A stretch of DNA of 64,000 bases, from assembly GCA_036172665.1 (NCBI GenBank), contig CM069877.1, forward strand, positions 11,552,501-11,616,500, given 5' to 3'. A model generated the notes under the pieces. That model was not told the origin of the DNA, did no database searches, and worked only from the letters and a program-made list of their open reading frames with translations. The translations under genes and the position numbers were made by a program. Positions 62,209 to 64,000 of the stretch are shown here, piece by piece (within the stretch, counting starts at the first letter, position 1; every line of letters starts with the position of its first letter). The stretch is from Prosopocoilus inquinatus (taxonomy: Eukaryota; Arthropoda; Insecta; Coleoptera; Lucanidae).

Positions 62209-63300
62209 TGTAATGTGTATCCTGTATCCAATATCAAATTAATCAGAAAATTGAGTAAACTTGACATTTTTGTTAAAAGTGTAATTGGTAACTCCGGCGC
62301 GAGATGTCGCCACTGGAGCTGTAATTGATAAAATTACGGTAACATTACCGGTAAAGTAACATTAAAAATAAATTACCGGTAATTTAACAACACTAATAAA
62401 AAGCAACACAATTTAGTCAGCTTTATTTCATTTTGTTATTTACTTTATTTACCGTTTATTTTACCTGTAAAAAAACCGGTAAATTTAGTCAATTATATAA
62501 ATTACCGGTAAATTTACGACACTAATTTAGAGTGTTCTAAGTGACGTTTAGAAACTTCAGATTTAGGATCAGTCATTACAGCTCCAGTGGCGACATCTCG
62601 TGCCGGAGTTATCAATTTGCCACTTTAGTTGTAATTGGTAATATTACGGTAACATTACCGGAAAAGTAACCTTAAAAATAAATTACCGGTAATTTAACAA
62701 CACTGGATTGTGGTCATTTAATTGACAGTTTATTAGCTTTTTTATTATACAATCGTACTGCCGCCATCTTGGATTCTACGATGGCGTCGGGTGCGACAGC
62801 CATGTCCTCCACATCATGGCGTTTCATTTGATACTCGCCACGATGCGTTTATCTTTACGCGAATGTTGATGATGACGTCAGATGCATGCTGTCTTGTAAA
62901 TATATTTATTTACTTAAAATGCAATAAACATACCGTGAGTTTTTTTTTATAAAGCTGAAGATACAATATAAAAATATCTTTGCATTTTAGATATTTACAA
63001 CACAGCATGCATTTGACGTCATCATTAACTAATGACATGCAACTCTATCTTTCGTGCCGCGCTTATAGTCCAGCTATAGTCTTACGTATTTTTTTCTTAT
63101 TATTATATATAGCATGTGCTATTATTATTTTTATTAGTGTTGTTAAATTCCCGGTAATTTATTTTTAATGTTACCGTAATATTACCAATTGCAGCTCAAG
63201 TGGCGACATCTCGCGCCGGAGTTACCAATTACACTTTTAACTAAAAACGTCATTTTTAGTCAATTTTCTGATTAATTTGATAACGAATATGCATTACGTT
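62209..63300. mobile_element. Foldback element with ~170-bp arms and an internal third copy
   Basis: The left arm (about 62209-62400) has ATCAAATTAATCAGAAAATTG, TAACTCCGGCGCGAGATGTC and AATAAATTACCGGTAATTTA. It recurs in reverse complement at about 63120-63300. A further copy of the inner part lies at 62576-62705. The ACCGGTAAT palindrome is repeated many times. The middle has no ORF of note. Confidence 0.78.
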
Positions 63301-64000
63301 GTTGGCTTTCGTTAAAAAGAAGGTTTACAATATTTAGTATTATCTATTTCCACTAAGTAAATAAATTCATGTTTAAACGAAAGTCATTTTAGGTTATGAA
63401 ATATTTATTTCATTTTTTTTTAGTATTCATGTTTTTCCTAAATAATCAAAAATATTCCTTGTCCATTTCTTTCATTGGTTTACTCGAATTTTGCTGTTTA
63501 TTCCCAAAAACATTTAAAATGCTTGTAAATAATACCCTAACATTAATAAAAACTTCTATAGGCATTATTTAACCTTAGAATTAAAAATATTACTCGATAG
63601 CATTTGTTTGAACTTTCTCCTTCCGCTATTTTCATCAATTAATAGACATACTTGATAATAACTCGAGAACGAAAAAAGATAATTATTTCGGGTTTTCACC
63701 GTAATGTTCACCATTTTGTGTGTTACTGTTACTTTCGCAAATAGCGCCCTCTAGCTACTTTATAACAAATTAGCCGTAGTCGCTGAATAGAAACTTTAAA
63801 TCAGCTTAAAGTTCCCTTTCAAATGAGCCGAAGCTCGTTAATTTCTAATAAAGAGTACATAAGTTATGATATCTTTTGAAGTAAATAATTCAACTGTTTT
63901 CTCCACCCTCATTAATGGTGATACGATAATAAGTCGAAAATCAAAATTGTGCAGAATTAATTCAGTTTTATAATGGCGCTATCAAAGCTGCACCGTATTT
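63301..64000. other. Non-coding end of window
   Basis: No gene, RNA or repeat recognised. Confidence 0.5.

Overview
The window looks like nuclear DNA of an insect, most likely a beetle. It is AT-rich, host introns are short (about 50-100 nt) with GT/AG ends, and it is full of retrotransposons and short inverted-repeat elements. No bacterial or organellar gene was seen. The beetle call is inference: tandem insect-type isoprenyl diphosphate synthase (IDS) genes fit beetle lineages that make terpenoid pheromones or defences, but nothing here fixes the species.

Layout. 0-1.7 kb: tandem and foldback repeats. 1.7-3.7 kb (+): last nine exons of a gene that looks like KNTC1/Rough deal. 3.7-4.65 kb: dead Penelope-like (PLE) reverse transcriptase remnant. 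5.75-8.7 kb: DNAL1 (+) and ZPR1 (-), converging with stop codons 55 bp apart. 9-12 kb: non-coding, with a 1.4 kb foldback and a short inverted element carrying hammerhead-ribozyme motifs. 12-40.6 kb: tandem array of three intact, intronless 395-aa IDS genes (-) plus the flank of a truncated fourth unit. Every unit carries the same Copia insertion (target duplication CGTTC): full length in unit 1, full length but multiply invaded in unit 2, a solo LTR in unit 3. A Mag-like Ty3/gypsy element sits inside Copia 1, and a young Ty3/gypsy with 1193-bp LTRs sits inside the Copia 2 LTR. 41.8-47.94 kb (+): sulfide:quinone oxidoreductase (SQOR) and a second set of its 3' exons without N-terminal exons. 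47.97-48.57 kb (-): four-exon gene for a small protein resembling sperm/axonemal microtubule inner proteins. 54.2-57.14 kb (-): five-exon MIF4G-domain gene. 57.2-64 kb: no gene seen; a 3.5 kb TIR element and a foldback.

Main points of interest. (1) Five hammerhead-ribozyme motifs in PLE-like repeats, two with GUC cleavage sites and well-paired stems, in a copy flanked by a 14-bp target duplication. (2) A 260-bp satellite in the SQOR intron whose units each repeat the 3' splice acceptor and first 31 nt of the downstream exon. (3) A possible alternative 3' SQOR cassette whose exon lengths and phases match the first set exactly. (4) A Ser/Phe difference between IDS paralogues at the product-length-determining position. 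Host genes are otherwise unrelated in function, except that DNAL1 and the small gene at 48 kb are both plausibly axonemal. Splice sites were placed by eye from GT/AG boundaries, frame continuity and remembered family sequences, and checked by adding exon lengths.
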